NCBI RefSeq assembly: GCF_945873775.1
Contig: NZ_CAMCEC010000020.1
Coordinates: 1-42,891 of the forward strand
Reading direction: 5' to 3'
From: an uncultured Treponema sp.
GTDB taxonomy: Bacteria > Spirochaetota > Spirochaetia > Treponematales > Treponemataceae
DNA length: 42,891 bases
Both the position numbers and the translations under genes were made by a program. A model generated the notes under the pieces. That model searched no databases, was not told the origin of the DNA, and saw only the letters and a program-made list of their open reading frames with translations. Positions 6,099 to 13,605 of the stretch are shown piece by piece. The first letter of the stretch is position 1. Each line of letters opens with the position of its first letter.

Positions 6099-6479
6099 AT
6101 GGAAATAGCAAAATTCGTCCTGACCTGTGTAGGAAGCTTTATCGCTGTCAGCGGGTTCTTCATGGGCATCTGGAAAGCATACAGCAAGAAGATGGAGGAT
6201 AAAATCAAGTCCATCCAGCAGCAGGCAGACGCGAAGATAAAGGAAGCCGAGAGCAACGCGCGGACTGAAATTGACGAGGTGCGCGAAGGCTCAATCGCGA
6301 AGTCGGAAAAACTTGAGAGGCGGATTGCCGCACTTGAAAAAATTGTCTCGGACTTGCAGCGGGATGTAAGCCTCAATCTCGGGCAGCGGCTCTCAAACAT
6401 CGAGGGCGAGATGAAGGGAATGAACAACATCCTGAAGCAGATTCAGGGCTGGTTCATAAACAACACGCCGAGGAGCTAG
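6099..6479 (+). CDS. DUF2730-type phage protein (membrane anchor plus coiled coil)
   Basis: 126 residues: one N-terminal membrane segment (FVLTCVGSFIAVSGFFMGIW) followed by a long heptad-rich coiled coil (roughly 30-120). This matches the layout of DUF2730 proteins, which in Mu-like phages precede the gp26-gp27-gp28 genes, as here. Role unknown; a membrane-associated late function is plausible. It is first in the operon driven by the second late promoter, with a GGAG ribosome binding site, and is followed three bases later by the gp26-like gene. Confidence 0.65.
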   Translation: MEIAKFVLTCVGSFIAVSGFFMGIWKAYSKKMEDKIKSIQQQADAKIKEAESNARTEIDEVREGSIAKSEKLERRIAALEKIVSDLQRDVSLNLGQRLSNIEGEMKGMNNILKQIQGWFINNTPRS

Positions 6480-6482
6480 CAA

Positions 6483-6767
6483 GTGAAAGACATTTTTATC
6501 GGAAACCAGAGAATTCTCATTCTTCAGGGAATCGAGAAGAACATAACCCTATCAAATGAAATGGCTCAAAGGCTTCTGCGTGTCTACGGACACACGCTTC
6601 CGCTCGAAAAAGTGAACGCGCTCTGCCTGTGGCTTGAACAGCGCGGGCTTGTTACAACCGAAAGGCTTGACGAGACCCTCCTCACAATGAGGCTCACGAA
6701 GCACGGACAGGAAGTGGCTCTAGGCTTCGCCCGCGAGGACGGCGTAGACCTGCCTGTGGAGGACTAG
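6483..6767 (+). CDS. Mu gp26-like phage protein (winged-helix-like)
   Basis: 94 residues, starting at GTG 6483 with GGAG upstream. Helical N-terminus, then VNALCLWLEQRGLVTTERLDETLLTMRLTKHGQEVALG, reminiscent of a winged-helix with the RLTxxGxxVAxG ending of the small protein encoded just before DUF3486 in many Mu-like prophages. The order DUF2730, this gene, DUF3486, terminase is the conserved one, which supports the call more than the sequence does. Function unknown; a small-terminase-related role has been suggested for this area but is not shown here. Confidence 0.6.
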   Translation: MKDIFIGNQRILILQGIEKNITLSNEMAQRLLRVYGHTLPLEKVNALCLWLEQRGLVTTERLDETLLTMRLTKHGQEVALGFAREDGVDLPVED

Positions 6768-6770
6768 GCG

Positions 6771-7334
6771 ATGGGTCAGAAATCCAGCATCGACAGGCTT
6801 CCAGAAAATCTCCGCGCAAAGCTCATCGAGCTATTGCAAAATCCTGCGGTCACCCAGAAAGAAATTGTCGCTCTGATAAACTCCGAGGCTGGCGGAAATG
6901 TGGTAAGCAGAAGCAGCGTCAACCGCTACAAGCTCCGCATGGACAGGTTCGCCGCCAAAACACGCGAGGCGCGCGAGGTTGCGGACGCGTACATCGAAAA
7001 ATACGGAACGGAAAACCGCAACAAGCTCGGAAAAGTCGTGAACGAGTACATCAAGCTGATGGTGTTCGACCTGACAACCGAGCTTGAGGAGCTCAAAGAC
7101 TCTGACGGAGAGATAAAGCCTGAAAATCTAGCCGACATAATCTACAAGGTGTCGCGGGCAATCAAGGAGCTGGAGCAGGCGGAAAAGCTGAACGCCCAGC
7201 GCGAGGCTGAAATCAAAGCCGCAGTCCAGAAAGAAGCCGCGGAAAAGGTCGAGACCGTCTGCAGGCAGAAAGGCGTGACGGCGGAAACAAAAGAAGCAAT
7301 CCTCGCTGAGATATTCAGCATTACAGAAAAATGA
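6771..7334 (+). CDS. DUF3486 family protein (Mu gp27-like)
   Basis: 187 residues. SSIDRLPENLRAKLIELLQN at the start and the helix-turn-helix region VTQKEIVALINSEAG..VVSRSSVNRYKLRM are typical of DUF3486, the gene just upstream of the large terminase in Mu-like phages. The rest is helical, with an acidic middle and coiled C-terminus. A DNA-binding small-terminase role is the usual inference. The stop overlaps the terminase start (ATGA), so expression is coupled. Confidence 0.8.
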   Translation: MGQKSSIDRLPENLRAKLIELLQNPAVTQKEIVALINSEAGGNVVSRSSVNRYKLRMDRFAAKTREAREVADAYIEKYGTENRNKLGKVVNEYIKLMVFDLTTELEELKDSDGEIKPENLADIIYKVSRAIKELEQAEKLNAQREAEIKAAVQKEAAEKVETVCRQKGVTAETKEAILAEIFSITEK

Positions 7335-8815
7335 CAATACAGGAAGCAATGGGCAAGGCAGTCCTGCTGCCGTACCAGAAGTCATGGATTCTCGACAAGG
7401 CACTTGTGAAGGTGTGGGAAAAATCACGGCGCATCGGAGCGTCCTATGTCGAGGCGCTGAGCTGCGTTCTTACAGCCATGATGTCGAAACCTGCAGGCGG
7501 AATGAACTGCTATTATCTCTCCTACTCAAAAGAGATGACGCAGCAGTTCATCAACGACTGCGCGTTCTGGGCGCACATTCTCGGAATCGCCTGCTCCGAC
7601 ATGGAGAAAGAAGTTGTCAGCGACGAGGACAAGGACATAATGGTCTACAGAATCCGCTTCGACTCCGGCTTCGAGATTTGGGGACTGCCAAGCGTTCCCC
7701 GCTCGCTCCGCTCAAAGCAGGGCCATGTCGTCATTGACGAGGCGGCTTTCGTTGACGATTTAGCGGAGCTTCTCAAGGCTGCGATGGCTCTCCTGATGTG
7801 GGGAGGCTCGGTCTCGATTCTATCCACACACAACGGCGACGACAATCCTTTCAACATCTTAATCCAGCAGATTCATTCAGGCGGAAAGGACTACTCGCTT
7901 CACCACACAACGATTGCGGACGCGCTTTCCGACGGACTTTACAGGCGGATATGCGAGGTCAAGGACAAGGAGTGGACGGAAGAGAAAGAAAGGCAATGGC
8001 TCTCACAGCTGGAAAAGGACTACGGGGACGCGGCTGAAGAAGAGCTTTACTGCATACCGGCACGAAGCGGCGAGCGTTATTTTCCTGCCGCGCTGGTGGC
8101 TTCCTGCGCCGTCAAGGACAAGAGCGTCTTCAGGTTCGGAGCGGACGACTCGTTCACATTCGAGAAAAAAGAGCGGCGCGAAAAGGAATGCAGAAAATGG
8201 TTCAGGGAAGTCAGACCTGTCCTGCAGTCAACAGATTTGCCTGTCTGCCTCGGCGAGGACTTCGCGAGAAGCGGAGACCTTACTGTTCTTCACTTCGACA
8301 CCGAGCTTCCGGACGGAGGCACAGACACGCTGTGTGTAGTTGAGCTGCGCAATGTGCCGTTCGCGCAGCAGCTCCAGCTTATAATGCTGTGCTGCGAAAC
8401 ATTGAAGAATTTCAACGGAGCGGCTTTCGACTCGCGCGGAAACGGTCAGATGATTGCCGAGATGATGGCGCAGGAATATCCCGGCCAGATTTTTCAGGTC
8501 ATGCTGACAAGAGGCTGGTACGCGGAGAATATGCCGAAGCTCAAGACCGCCTTTGAGGACGGCAAGGCGAATATTCCAGACGACCTGTTCCTGAAAGACG
8601 ACTACAAGGCAGTCGGCCTGGTTCAGGGCGTTCCGCTCATAACCGAAAGGACAGGAACTAAAAGAAGCAAGCGGCACGGCGACGGCTGCATAGCAAAGGC
8701 AATGTCTCTCTACGCGCACAACGAGCTTGACGGCGCGGCTTACCAGAAGATGACATACGAGGCGGTCGAGACATCGAACAGATTCAGATTCAAAAAAGAG
8801 GACGACGAATGGTAG
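7331..8815 (+). CDS. Mu-like large terminase (gp28)
   Basis: 494 residues. The ATPase part has the Mu-type Walker A variant KSRRIGASY (31-39), Walker B HVVIDEAAF (132-140) and coupling motif ILSTHNGDDNPF (about 163-174). The C-terminal part starts near LGEDFARSGDLTVLHFD, with the acidic residues of an RNase H-like nuclease. It should cut and pump phage DNA into proheads while docked on the portal. Full length with no frameshift. It overlaps DUF3486 (4 bp) upstream and the portal gene (7 bp) downstream. Confidence 0.92.
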   Translation: MTIQEAMGKAVLLPYQKSWILDKALVKVWEKSRRIGASYVEALSCVLTAMMSKPAGGMNCYYLSYSKEMTQQFINDCAFWAHILGIACSDMEKEVVSDEDKDIMVYRIRFDSGFEIWGLPSVPRSLRSKQGHVVIDEAAFVDDLAELLKAAMALLMWGGSVSILSTHNGDDNPFNILIQQIHSGGKDYSLHHTTIADALSDGLYRRICEVKDKEWTEEKERQWLSQLEKDYGDAAEEELYCIPARSGERYFPAALVASCAVKDKSVFRFGADDSFTFEKKERREKECRKWFREVRPVLQSTDLPVCLGEDFARSGDLTVLHFDTELPDGGTDTLCVVELRNVPFAQQLQLIMLCCETLKNFNGAAFDSRGNGQMIAEMMAQEYPGQIFQVMLTRGWYAENMPKLKTAFEDGKANIPDDLFLKDDYKAVGLVQGVPLITERTGTKRSKRHGDGCIAKAMSLYAHNELDGAAYQKMTYEAVETSNRFRFKKEDDEW

Positions 8816-10383
8816 ACGGCACAGAAAAAGACGAAACTAAAACAAGACAAAATGAAAAAAAACAGCTTGGAACAGAGCAGGCTTTCGCAGTTCCGTACAC
8901 CAACAGGACTCCATGGTCAGATTTCTCAATTCTAAACAGGCTGTCCCCTGAAAGGCTCGCCTCAATTCTCCGCGATGTGAGAAGCGGCGAATGTCCTGCG
9001 GAATATCTGGAGCTTGCGCAGGACATGGAGATGAGGGACTTGCACTACCGCTCCGTGCTTTCCACAAGAAAGGACGCGGTGTGCGGGCTTGAAATCCGAG
9101 TCGAGCCTGCGAGCGACGACAAGCGCGACATGGAAATGGCGCAGGCGGTTGAGAATGACATCGTAAAGAACCGCTCCGCGCGCTTTGTTCCTCTTCTGCG
9201 CGATATGCTCGACGCTTTGGCAAAAGGCTTCTCCGTCTGCGAGATTGACTGGAACACACTGGGAAAAACTTGGAAGCCAAGAAAATACGCATGGAAAGAC
9301 CCGCGCTGGTTTCAGTACGACAAGGAAACTGGTCAAAACTTAATGCTCCGCGATGAGCTGACGAGCGAACTTCATCCGCTTTTGCAAAACAAGTTCATAA
9401 TCCATGAGCCGCACCTAATCAGCGGAACACAGATTGCGGGCGGTCTGGCTCTTCCCGCGCTCTTTTACTTCATGCTCAAAAGCTACGATGTTACAAGCTG
9501 GGCGGCGTTCATCGACCGCTACGGCTTTCCAATCCGGCTGGGAAAATACAGCCGCAAGGCGACAAAGGACGACATCGCAACTCTCCGTCGCGCGGTCGCC
9601 TCAATCGGCGCGGACTTCGGAGCTGTCATTCCAGAAGGGGCGGCAATCGAAATCATAGAGTCCAAGACTTCAAGCGAGAACAGCGAAGCCTACCAGAAAA
9701 TGGCGGCATGGATAGACAAGCAGATTTCAAAGCTCGTGCTCGGACAGACAATGACGACAGACGACGGCTCAAGCCGCGCGCAGGGAGAAGTCCACGAGGA
9801 AGTCCGGCAGGACATCGCCGCCGCGGACGCTCTAGCCATAGCCGACACCCTCAACTCAATGCTTGTCGTTCCGTACATAAGATTCAACTTCGGAGAGCAG
9901 GAACGCTATCCCGAAATCGTGCTGTACAAGCCCGACGAGCGGAACATCGAGCAGGTTGTAAGCGCAATCGAGAAGCTCGCGCCCCACGGACTGACGGTCA
10001 GGGCAGACGAAATCAGAAGCCTGCTCGGGCTTTCAAAGCCGGAGGAGAAGGACGAGATTATCGGTGGTAGAATGCCTGTTTCAGACTTTTCAGACGAGGC
10101 GGCACTGAACGCAAAGAAGGAGCTGAACGCAGCAGAGGGCAGCCAATCTGATCCGAGCTTTGTCTCCGACATCGAAGCCGACTGCTCAGGCGACCTTGTG
10201 CCGATAAGCGACGAGATAGCCGGAGTCCTTGAAAAGGCGGCTGACAAGGCAACAGACTTTGACAGTTTCAAAGCTGAACTTTTGCAGCTCGCGTCCGAAT
10301 GGAGTCCTGACAAAATCGCAGAGCTTATGGCGGTTGCGTTCTTCTCCGCGCGCGCAAAAGGCGACAATAATTTTGCAGGGTAA
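8809..10383 (+). CDS. DUF935 portal protein (Mu gp29-like)
   Basis: 524 residues in the gp29 position straight after the terminase. Recognisable DUF935 stretches: MEMRDLHYRSVLSTRKDAV, FSVCEIDWNTLGKTW, VTSWAAFIDRYGFPIRLGKY and SKLVLGQTMTTDDGSSRAQG. Portals form the dodecameric ring at one capsid vertex, through which DNA enters and the tail attaches. Length is normal for the family and no disruption is visible. It ends five bases before the F-like head gene. Confidence 0.9.
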   Translation: MVDGTEKDETKTRQNEKKQLGTEQAFAVPYTNRTPWSDFSILNRLSPERLASILRDVRSGECPAEYLELAQDMEMRDLHYRSVLSTRKDAVCGLEIRVEPASDDKRDMEMAQAVENDIVKNRSARFVPLLRDMLDALAKGFSVCEIDWNTLGKTWKPRKYAWKDPRWFQYDKETGQNLMLRDELTSELHPLLQNKFIIHEPHLISGTQIAGGLALPALFYFMLKSYDVTSWAAFIDRYGFPIRLGKYSRKATKDDIATLRRAVASIGADFGAVIPEGAAIEIIESKTSSENSEAYQKMAAWIDKQISKLVLGQTMTTDDGSSRAQGEVHEEVRQDIAAADALAIADTLNSMLVVPYIRFNFGEQERYPEIVLYKPDERNIEQVVSAIEKLAPHGLTVRADEIRSLLGLSKPEEKDEIIGGRMPVSDFSDEAALNAKKELNAAEGSQSDPSFVSDIEADCSGDLVPISDEIAGVLEKAADKATDFDSFKAELLQLASEWSPDKIAELMAVAFFSARAKGDNNFAG

Positions 10384-10387
10384 AAAT

Positions 10388-11725
10388 ATGGCAGAAAGGC
10401 TCATTCCAAGACAGGCACTTGAATACATCAAAAACAAGAAACTCCGCCCTGCGTTCAGCTACAAAGATGTGTGGAACGAGGAGCACGCCGCGGCTTTCAC
10501 TGTGGCGAAGACTATGCAGATTGATGTCCTTTCCGACATAAAAAAAGCGGTTGAAAAGGCGATAGAGAACGGCACGACCTTCGAGCAGTTCAAGAAGGAG
10601 CTGAAGCCCGCGCTCATGCAGAAAGGCTGGTGGGGAAATAAGGAGATGTCCGACCCTCTCACAGGCGAGACCGTAACCGCGCAGCTCGGAAGCGACCGCC
10701 GCTTGAAAACAATCTACAGCACGAACCTACGCAGCGCGTACCAGAAAGGACAGTACGACCGCACGATGGAAAGCGACCTGCACCCGTACCTCATGTACAG
10801 AATCGGGCCGAGCCTGCGCCACCGCGAGCAGCATTTGAGGTGGAACAACCTTATCCGCCCGAAAGACGACCCGATTTGGAACAGCATCTTTCCGCCTAAC
10901 GGCTACGGCTGCAAGTGCTACACGGTCGCAGTTACCGAAGCGAGAAAGCAGAAGTACGAGAGGGACGGAGTTCCGGCGTACAATCCTGACACGCGGAAAA
11001 CTGTGCGACTGCCAGTACAGACGGAAGCTCCGAAGCCAAGCTACAGAAGCTACTTCAACGAGCGCAAGGGAACTCTGGAGCGGATTCCCGAAGGAATAAC
11101 GCCCGGCTTCAACTGGAATCAGGGGCAGTCAGGACGGACAATTCCTGTGCTACAGGAGTGCCTAAAAAAAGCCCAGAACGAAATGCCCGAAGCCGTCGAC
11201 TCCGTCATCAGGACACTGCAGAACTCAACGATTTACAGAGACCAGCTTTCCGACTTTGTAGACCAGGCGTACAAGCATAAAATTGATGGCAAAGCAAATT
11301 ATAAAAACACTGCACCTGTCGGATTTTTAGATAAAAAATTAACCGAATTTCTAAAAACAGAAGGTATCGAAACTAGCGGCCGAAACTTAATTGTTCTTGA
11401 GGAAAGGCTGATTTTGAACGGAAAATATTCTGGTCGTCATACAGATGATGGCAATGCGCCTATTCAGCAAGACTGGAAAAATTTAATGGACTATTTAGCA
11501 GACAGTCCTGTCTATTGGGATAGTCGGCAGAAAAAAAAGAATCTTCTCTTTCTGAAAAAAATTACAGAATCAAGATACCTGAAAATTGCTGTTGATGTTT
11601 TGTCTACAGAGAGATATTTGAAACTGCCGAAAGTTGACACGATGTATTATCTGAATATTGCGACTGAAAATGAAATAGGAATTTCTGAATACAATGAAAT
11701 TATGAAGCTAAAAAAAATAAGGTAA
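10388..11725 (+). CDS. Mu F-type head morphogenesis protein fused to a PBECR-like nuclease domain
   Basis: 445 residues from ATG 10388 (start chosen by the AGGG site and the adjoining portal stop). Residues 1-290 are the SPP1 gp7/Mu F minor head protein, with STNLRSAYQKGQYDR, YRIGPSLRHREQHLRW and the Cys-bearing FPPNGYGCKCYTV. From about residue 295 the DNA becomes strikingly AT-rich and the protein continues with VGFLDKKLTEFLKTEG...KIAVDVLSTERYLKLPKVDT and ends in a basic tail. This resembles the phage-Barnase-EndoU-ColicinE5/D-RelE (PBECR) nuclease domains often attached to Mu F proteins and thought to enter the host with the DNA. The nuclease assignment is by resemblance only. Confidence 0.8.
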   Translation: MAERLIPRQALEYIKNKKLRPAFSYKDVWNEEHAAAFTVAKTMQIDVLSDIKKAVEKAIENGTTFEQFKKELKPALMQKGWWGNKEMSDPLTGETVTAQLGSDRRLKTIYSTNLRSAYQKGQYDRTMESDLHPYLMYRIGPSLRHREQHLRWNNLIRPKDDPIWNSIFPPNGYGCKCYTVAVTEARKQKYERDGVPAYNPDTRKTVRLPVQTEAPKPSYRSYFNERKGTLERIPEGITPGFNWNQGQSGRTIPVLQECLKKAQNEMPEAVDSVIRTLQNSTIYRDQLSDFVDQAYKHKIDGKANYKNTAPVGFLDKKLTEFLKTEGIETSGRNLIVLEERLILNGKYSGRHTDDGNAPIQQDWKNLMDYLADSPVYWDSRQKKKNLLFLKKITESRYLKIAVDVLSTERYLKLPKVDTMYYLNIATENEIGISEYNEIMKLKKIR

Positions 11726-11811
11726 GCAAAGACGGTTGGAGTTGAACCAAACTGCAAACGCCTCGTAGAGCCGTCCGTCGCTCCTATACTCGGTTTCTTT
11801 CTTTGCTTACC
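11721..11811. other. Structured inverted-repeat element after the F gene
   Basis: GGTAAGCAAAGA (11721-11732, starting in the F-gene stop region) pairs perfectly with TCTTTGCTTACC (11800-11811), which is followed by TTTT. This could terminate the head operon. The enclosed 67 nt contain further short stems. Read on the minus strand the interior includes a T-arm-like TTGG-TTCAACT-CCAA and a D-arm-like GAGC-N8-GCTC, so it may instead be a degenerate leftward tRNA-like element. Confidence 0.5.
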
Positions 11812-11859
11812 TTTTACCAGCATAATACGGCTCTCCGCCTCATAAGTCAAGCCGGAGTT

Positions 11860-11903
11860 TTAACCGCTGTTAATCCACCGTGGCAGCTTCAATTCTCTAT
11901 ACT
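11860..11903 (+). promoter_or_regulatory. Late promoter 3 (structured-leader operon): dyad plus -10 box
   Basis: TTAACCGCTGTTAA (11860-11873), exactly 24 nt, then TATACT (11898-11903). No -35 box (CCACCG). Same architecture as 4586 and 6037, but here the first open frame is about 225 nt beyond the predicted start, leaving room for a structured RNA. Confidence 0.75.
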
Positions 11904-11929
11904 TGCACCATACGCTTTCATCAGGCAAT

Positions 11930-11965
11930 GGACATTGCGGCGACCACCTGCGAACCGCAGTGTCC
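11930..11965 (+). ncRNA. Stable hairpin in the 5' leader of the third late transcript
   Basis: GGACATTGCGG (11930-11940) pairs with CCGCAGTGTCC (11955-11965): 11 pairs with one G-U and a 14-nt loop. It starts about 20 nt after the predicted transcription start. It has no T-run, so it is not a simple terminator. Confidence 0.5.
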
Positions 11966-11978
11966 ATACTCTGAAATC

Positions 11979-12098
11979 GGGGCAGATGCCGCGAGAAGCG
12001 GCGACAAAGAGTACATTTGCTGTCGTGTTTGCGCGGGGTGCGCACCCGGCGCAATGCAATGCAAGCCGACTGTGGCGGTTCAAGTCCGTCCTGCCCCA
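11979..12098 (+). ncRNA. tRNA-like structured RNA (about 120 nt)
   Basis: The ends look like a tRNA. GGGGCAG (11979-11985) pairs with CTGCCCC (12091-12097), followed by a single A. A T-arm GGCGG-TTCAAGT-CCGTC lies directly inside. A D-arm-like GCCG-CGAGAAG-CGGC follows the acceptor strand, and CAAA-GAGTACA-TTTG could be an anticodon arm (GTA, but with A instead of U at position 33). The middle is too long for a tRNA and holds a 13-bp hairpin (TTGCGC-G-GGGTGC / GCACCC-G-GCGCAA). No CCA is encoded. A degenerate tRNA, a regulatory mimic or a phage structural RNA are all possible. Confidence 0.45.
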
Positions 12099-12133
12099 TA
12101 AATCCAGCCGCAAAAGCGGAAGGAGGTGAAACA

Positions 12134-12349
12134 ATGAAGAAATGGACTAAATGCCTTTTAAGCTTCTGGCTTTGGATTGCCGTGGTTCTTTTGTCGTTCA
12201 TGCTGGCTGTCGTATCAGCCGCAGCAAGCTCTGTCCCGCGGCTCGCGGTAGCGATTTTCGCTATTGTAATTTTCGGGCTTTCTGTCGCAGTCCCGGTTGT
12301 CAATCCCGGAATCTTCGCGAAGCTGAACACCGCAGCGACCGGCTCATAG
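12134..12349 (+). CDS. Small two-span membrane protein in the prophage
   Basis: Seventy-one residues with two hydrophobic segments (LLSFWLWIAVVLLSFMLAVV; LAVAIFAIVIFGLSVAVPVV) and a basic N-terminus. It has the strongest ribosome binding site of the prophage (GGAGGTGA, seven bases before the ATG) and is the first open frame after the structured leader. Start set at 12134 rather than further upstream because the longer frame would read through the tRNA-like element. Function unknown; a second holin or a membrane accessory is possible. Confidence 0.65.
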   Translation: MKKWTKCLLSFWLWIAVVLLSFMLAVVSAAASSVPRLAVAIFAIVIFGLSVAVPVVNPGIFAKLNTAATGS

Positions 12350-12423
12350 AGCCTGTTTCTGGCGAGAAAAGAAAAAACGCCTGCCGCCTAAAAAAACGGC
12401 GGGCTAGTCAAGAGAGGTCAAAA

Positions 12424-12933
12424 TTGAAAGTCTACATCGCGGGAAAAATAACAGGGCTTGATGAAGCCCTTGTATTCAAGAAGTTCAACGAGAGCAAACT
12501 CCAGCTCAGAAAGCAGGGCTGCGTCGTAATGTCTCCGGCTGTTCTTGCGTCGAACGAGGGCTTCGCGCATTCCAACTATATGCACATCTGCTTCGCGATG
12601 ATTGACGTGTGCGACGCTGTCTATATGCAGAAGGGCTGGCGGGTCTCAAAGGGCGCGCGGATGGAGCTCCAGTACGCAAGAAGCTGCAAAAAGAAAATTT
12701 TCTATGAGGACGAAAGCACACGGGAAGATTCAGAGCAGAAGGATGAAAGCACGGCGGAAGCTGGAGCTGGTAAATCCGAAAAGGAAAAATGCTGCCGCTT
12801 CAGGCACTTTTGCGCCGACATTCCGCCGGGAATAATGCCCGCGCCGCAGACAGAAGTTCCAGCCATACCATGCCATGAAAAGTACGGCTGCGGGAACTGC
12901 GCCTACAGAACGCAGAAAGAAAAGGAGCTGTAA
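12424..12933 (+). CDS. DUF4406 / nucleoside deoxyribosyltransferase-like protein
   Basis: 169 residues from a TTG start (12424) preceded by GAGAGG; there is no upstream ATG outside the hairpin region. KVYIAGKITGLDEALVFKKF at the N-terminus, then AMIDVCDAVYMQKGWRVSKG and ARMELQYA are the signature stretches of DUF4406, a Rossmann-like relative of nucleoside 2-deoxyribosyltransferases common in phages. A role in nucleotide metabolism is possible. After about residue 100 there is a charged linker and a Cys-rich tail (CCRFRHFCAD...PCHEKYGCGNCAY) that looks like a small added zinc-binding module, not usual in the family. Confidence 0.75.
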   Translation: MKVYIAGKITGLDEALVFKKFNESKLQLRKQGCVVMSPAVLASNEGFAHSNYMHICFAMIDVCDAVYMQKGWRVSKGARMELQYARSCKKKIFYEDESTREDSEQKDESTAEAGAGKSEKEKCCRFRHFCADIPPGIMPAPQTEVPAIPCHEKYGCGNCAYRTQKEKEL

Positions 12934-12936
12934 AAA

Positions 12937-13287
12937 ATGGCAAAGTGCAGGATATGCGGAAAAAGCGTCGGCTCTTTCTCAATAGCGATAAATCCGCGCG
13001 GGGATGTTCCCGAGATAAAGAGGACTGTCCGGCTTTGCAGCCGCCGCTGCGCGAACGCTTTTCTCGGCAGGATAAAAGCCTCCCGGACACGAAAGTCAAA
13101 TCTCAACGAAAGAAAGACGCTCGAGGCTCTGGACAGGAAGCCCTCAAAGGATGAGATTGCGCAGGCTTTCCTCACGCTCACGTCCGGGGAGAAGCGGAAT
13201 CTCGCTCTCCTCGGCATGACGGCAATTCTTGAGGACACGCAGTCCCTTAAGGGATTCTATGAATTCCTCTCCGGCTGGAAAAAATGA
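12937..13287 (+). CDS. Small Cys4 zinc-finger-like phage protein
   Basis: 116 residues. CRICGKSVG near the start and LCSRRCANAF at about 32-41 give two CxxC-like pairs (CRIC, CSRRC), suggesting one bound zinc. The remainder is basic and helical (KASRTRKSNLNERKTLEALD...FLTLTSGEKRNLALLGMTAI), compatible with nucleic-acid binding. It follows the DUF4406 gene by three bases and overlaps the next gene by four (ATGA). No family recognised. Confidence 0.6.
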   Translation: MAKCRICGKSVGSFSIAINPRGDVPEIKRTVRLCSRRCANAFLGRIKASRTRKSNLNERKTLEALDRKPSKDEIAQAFLTLTSGEKRNLALLGMTAILEDTQSLKGFYEFLSGWKK

Positions 13288-13472
13288 GATATTCAATATT
13301 AGTCTGCTATAAGAAATACGGCTGCCCATCCCGAAGATGCAAGGCTGATGTTGAGGCTGTCAATGAGAGCGAAGCCACCGCAATGGCTGTCGGCTATGTC
13401 ATGCTGAACAATTCTGATTCCAGTCCCTATGTGAAGATTCTCTGCACAAAAATTCTGCCATCTGTGAACTGA
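13284..13472 (+). CDS. Small hypothetical protein, last gene of the prophage remnant
   Basis: Sixty-two residues, translationally coupled to the previous gene by ATGA. It holds KKYGCPSRRCKADVEAVNES near the start and a beta-like SPYVKILCTKILPSV end. Two Cys (CPSRRC) could bind metal. No family recognised. The 130 bases after it contain no convincing gene. Mu-type ends could not be identified there, so the right end of the prophage is only approximately placed near 13560. Confidence 0.5.
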   Translation: MRYSILVCYKKYGCPSRRCKADVEAVNESEATAMAVGYVMLNNSDSSPYVKILCTKILPSVN

Positions 13473-13605
13473 AATCCAGCCAGAAATGCCTCTGAAAAAA
13501 TCACACAATGTGAAAAGGCTTTGCACTATGTTCCCGATAAAAACCGCCTCTTCCCGGAAAATCCCGCGTTATAACTTCCAAATCCCTAAAATATAACTGC
13601 TTTAT

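Noticed and set aside
11979..12098. Functional tRNA-Tyr (GTA anticodon)
   Set aside because: The candidate anticodon loop has A at position 33, the D-loop lacks GG, and the centre is about 40 nt too long, so it is listed only as tRNA-like.
11860..12133. Several ORFs of 70-150 codons on both strands across the structured leader
   Set aside because: They read through the tRNA-like element (giving strings such as DCGGSSPSC typical of translated tRNA ends), overlap each other and lack ribosome binding sites.
12151..12423. Upstream extension of the DUF4406 gene
   Set aside because: The extra frame overlaps the membrane-protein gene and a hairpin; the family N-terminus (KVYIAGKI) begins right at the TTG at 12424 with a GAGAGG site.
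13473..13605. Right end of the Mu-like prophage (terminal TG/CA and target duplication)
   Set aside because: The left end is missing, so no matching terminal repeat or 5-bp duplication could be compared, and no convincing end sequence stands out.
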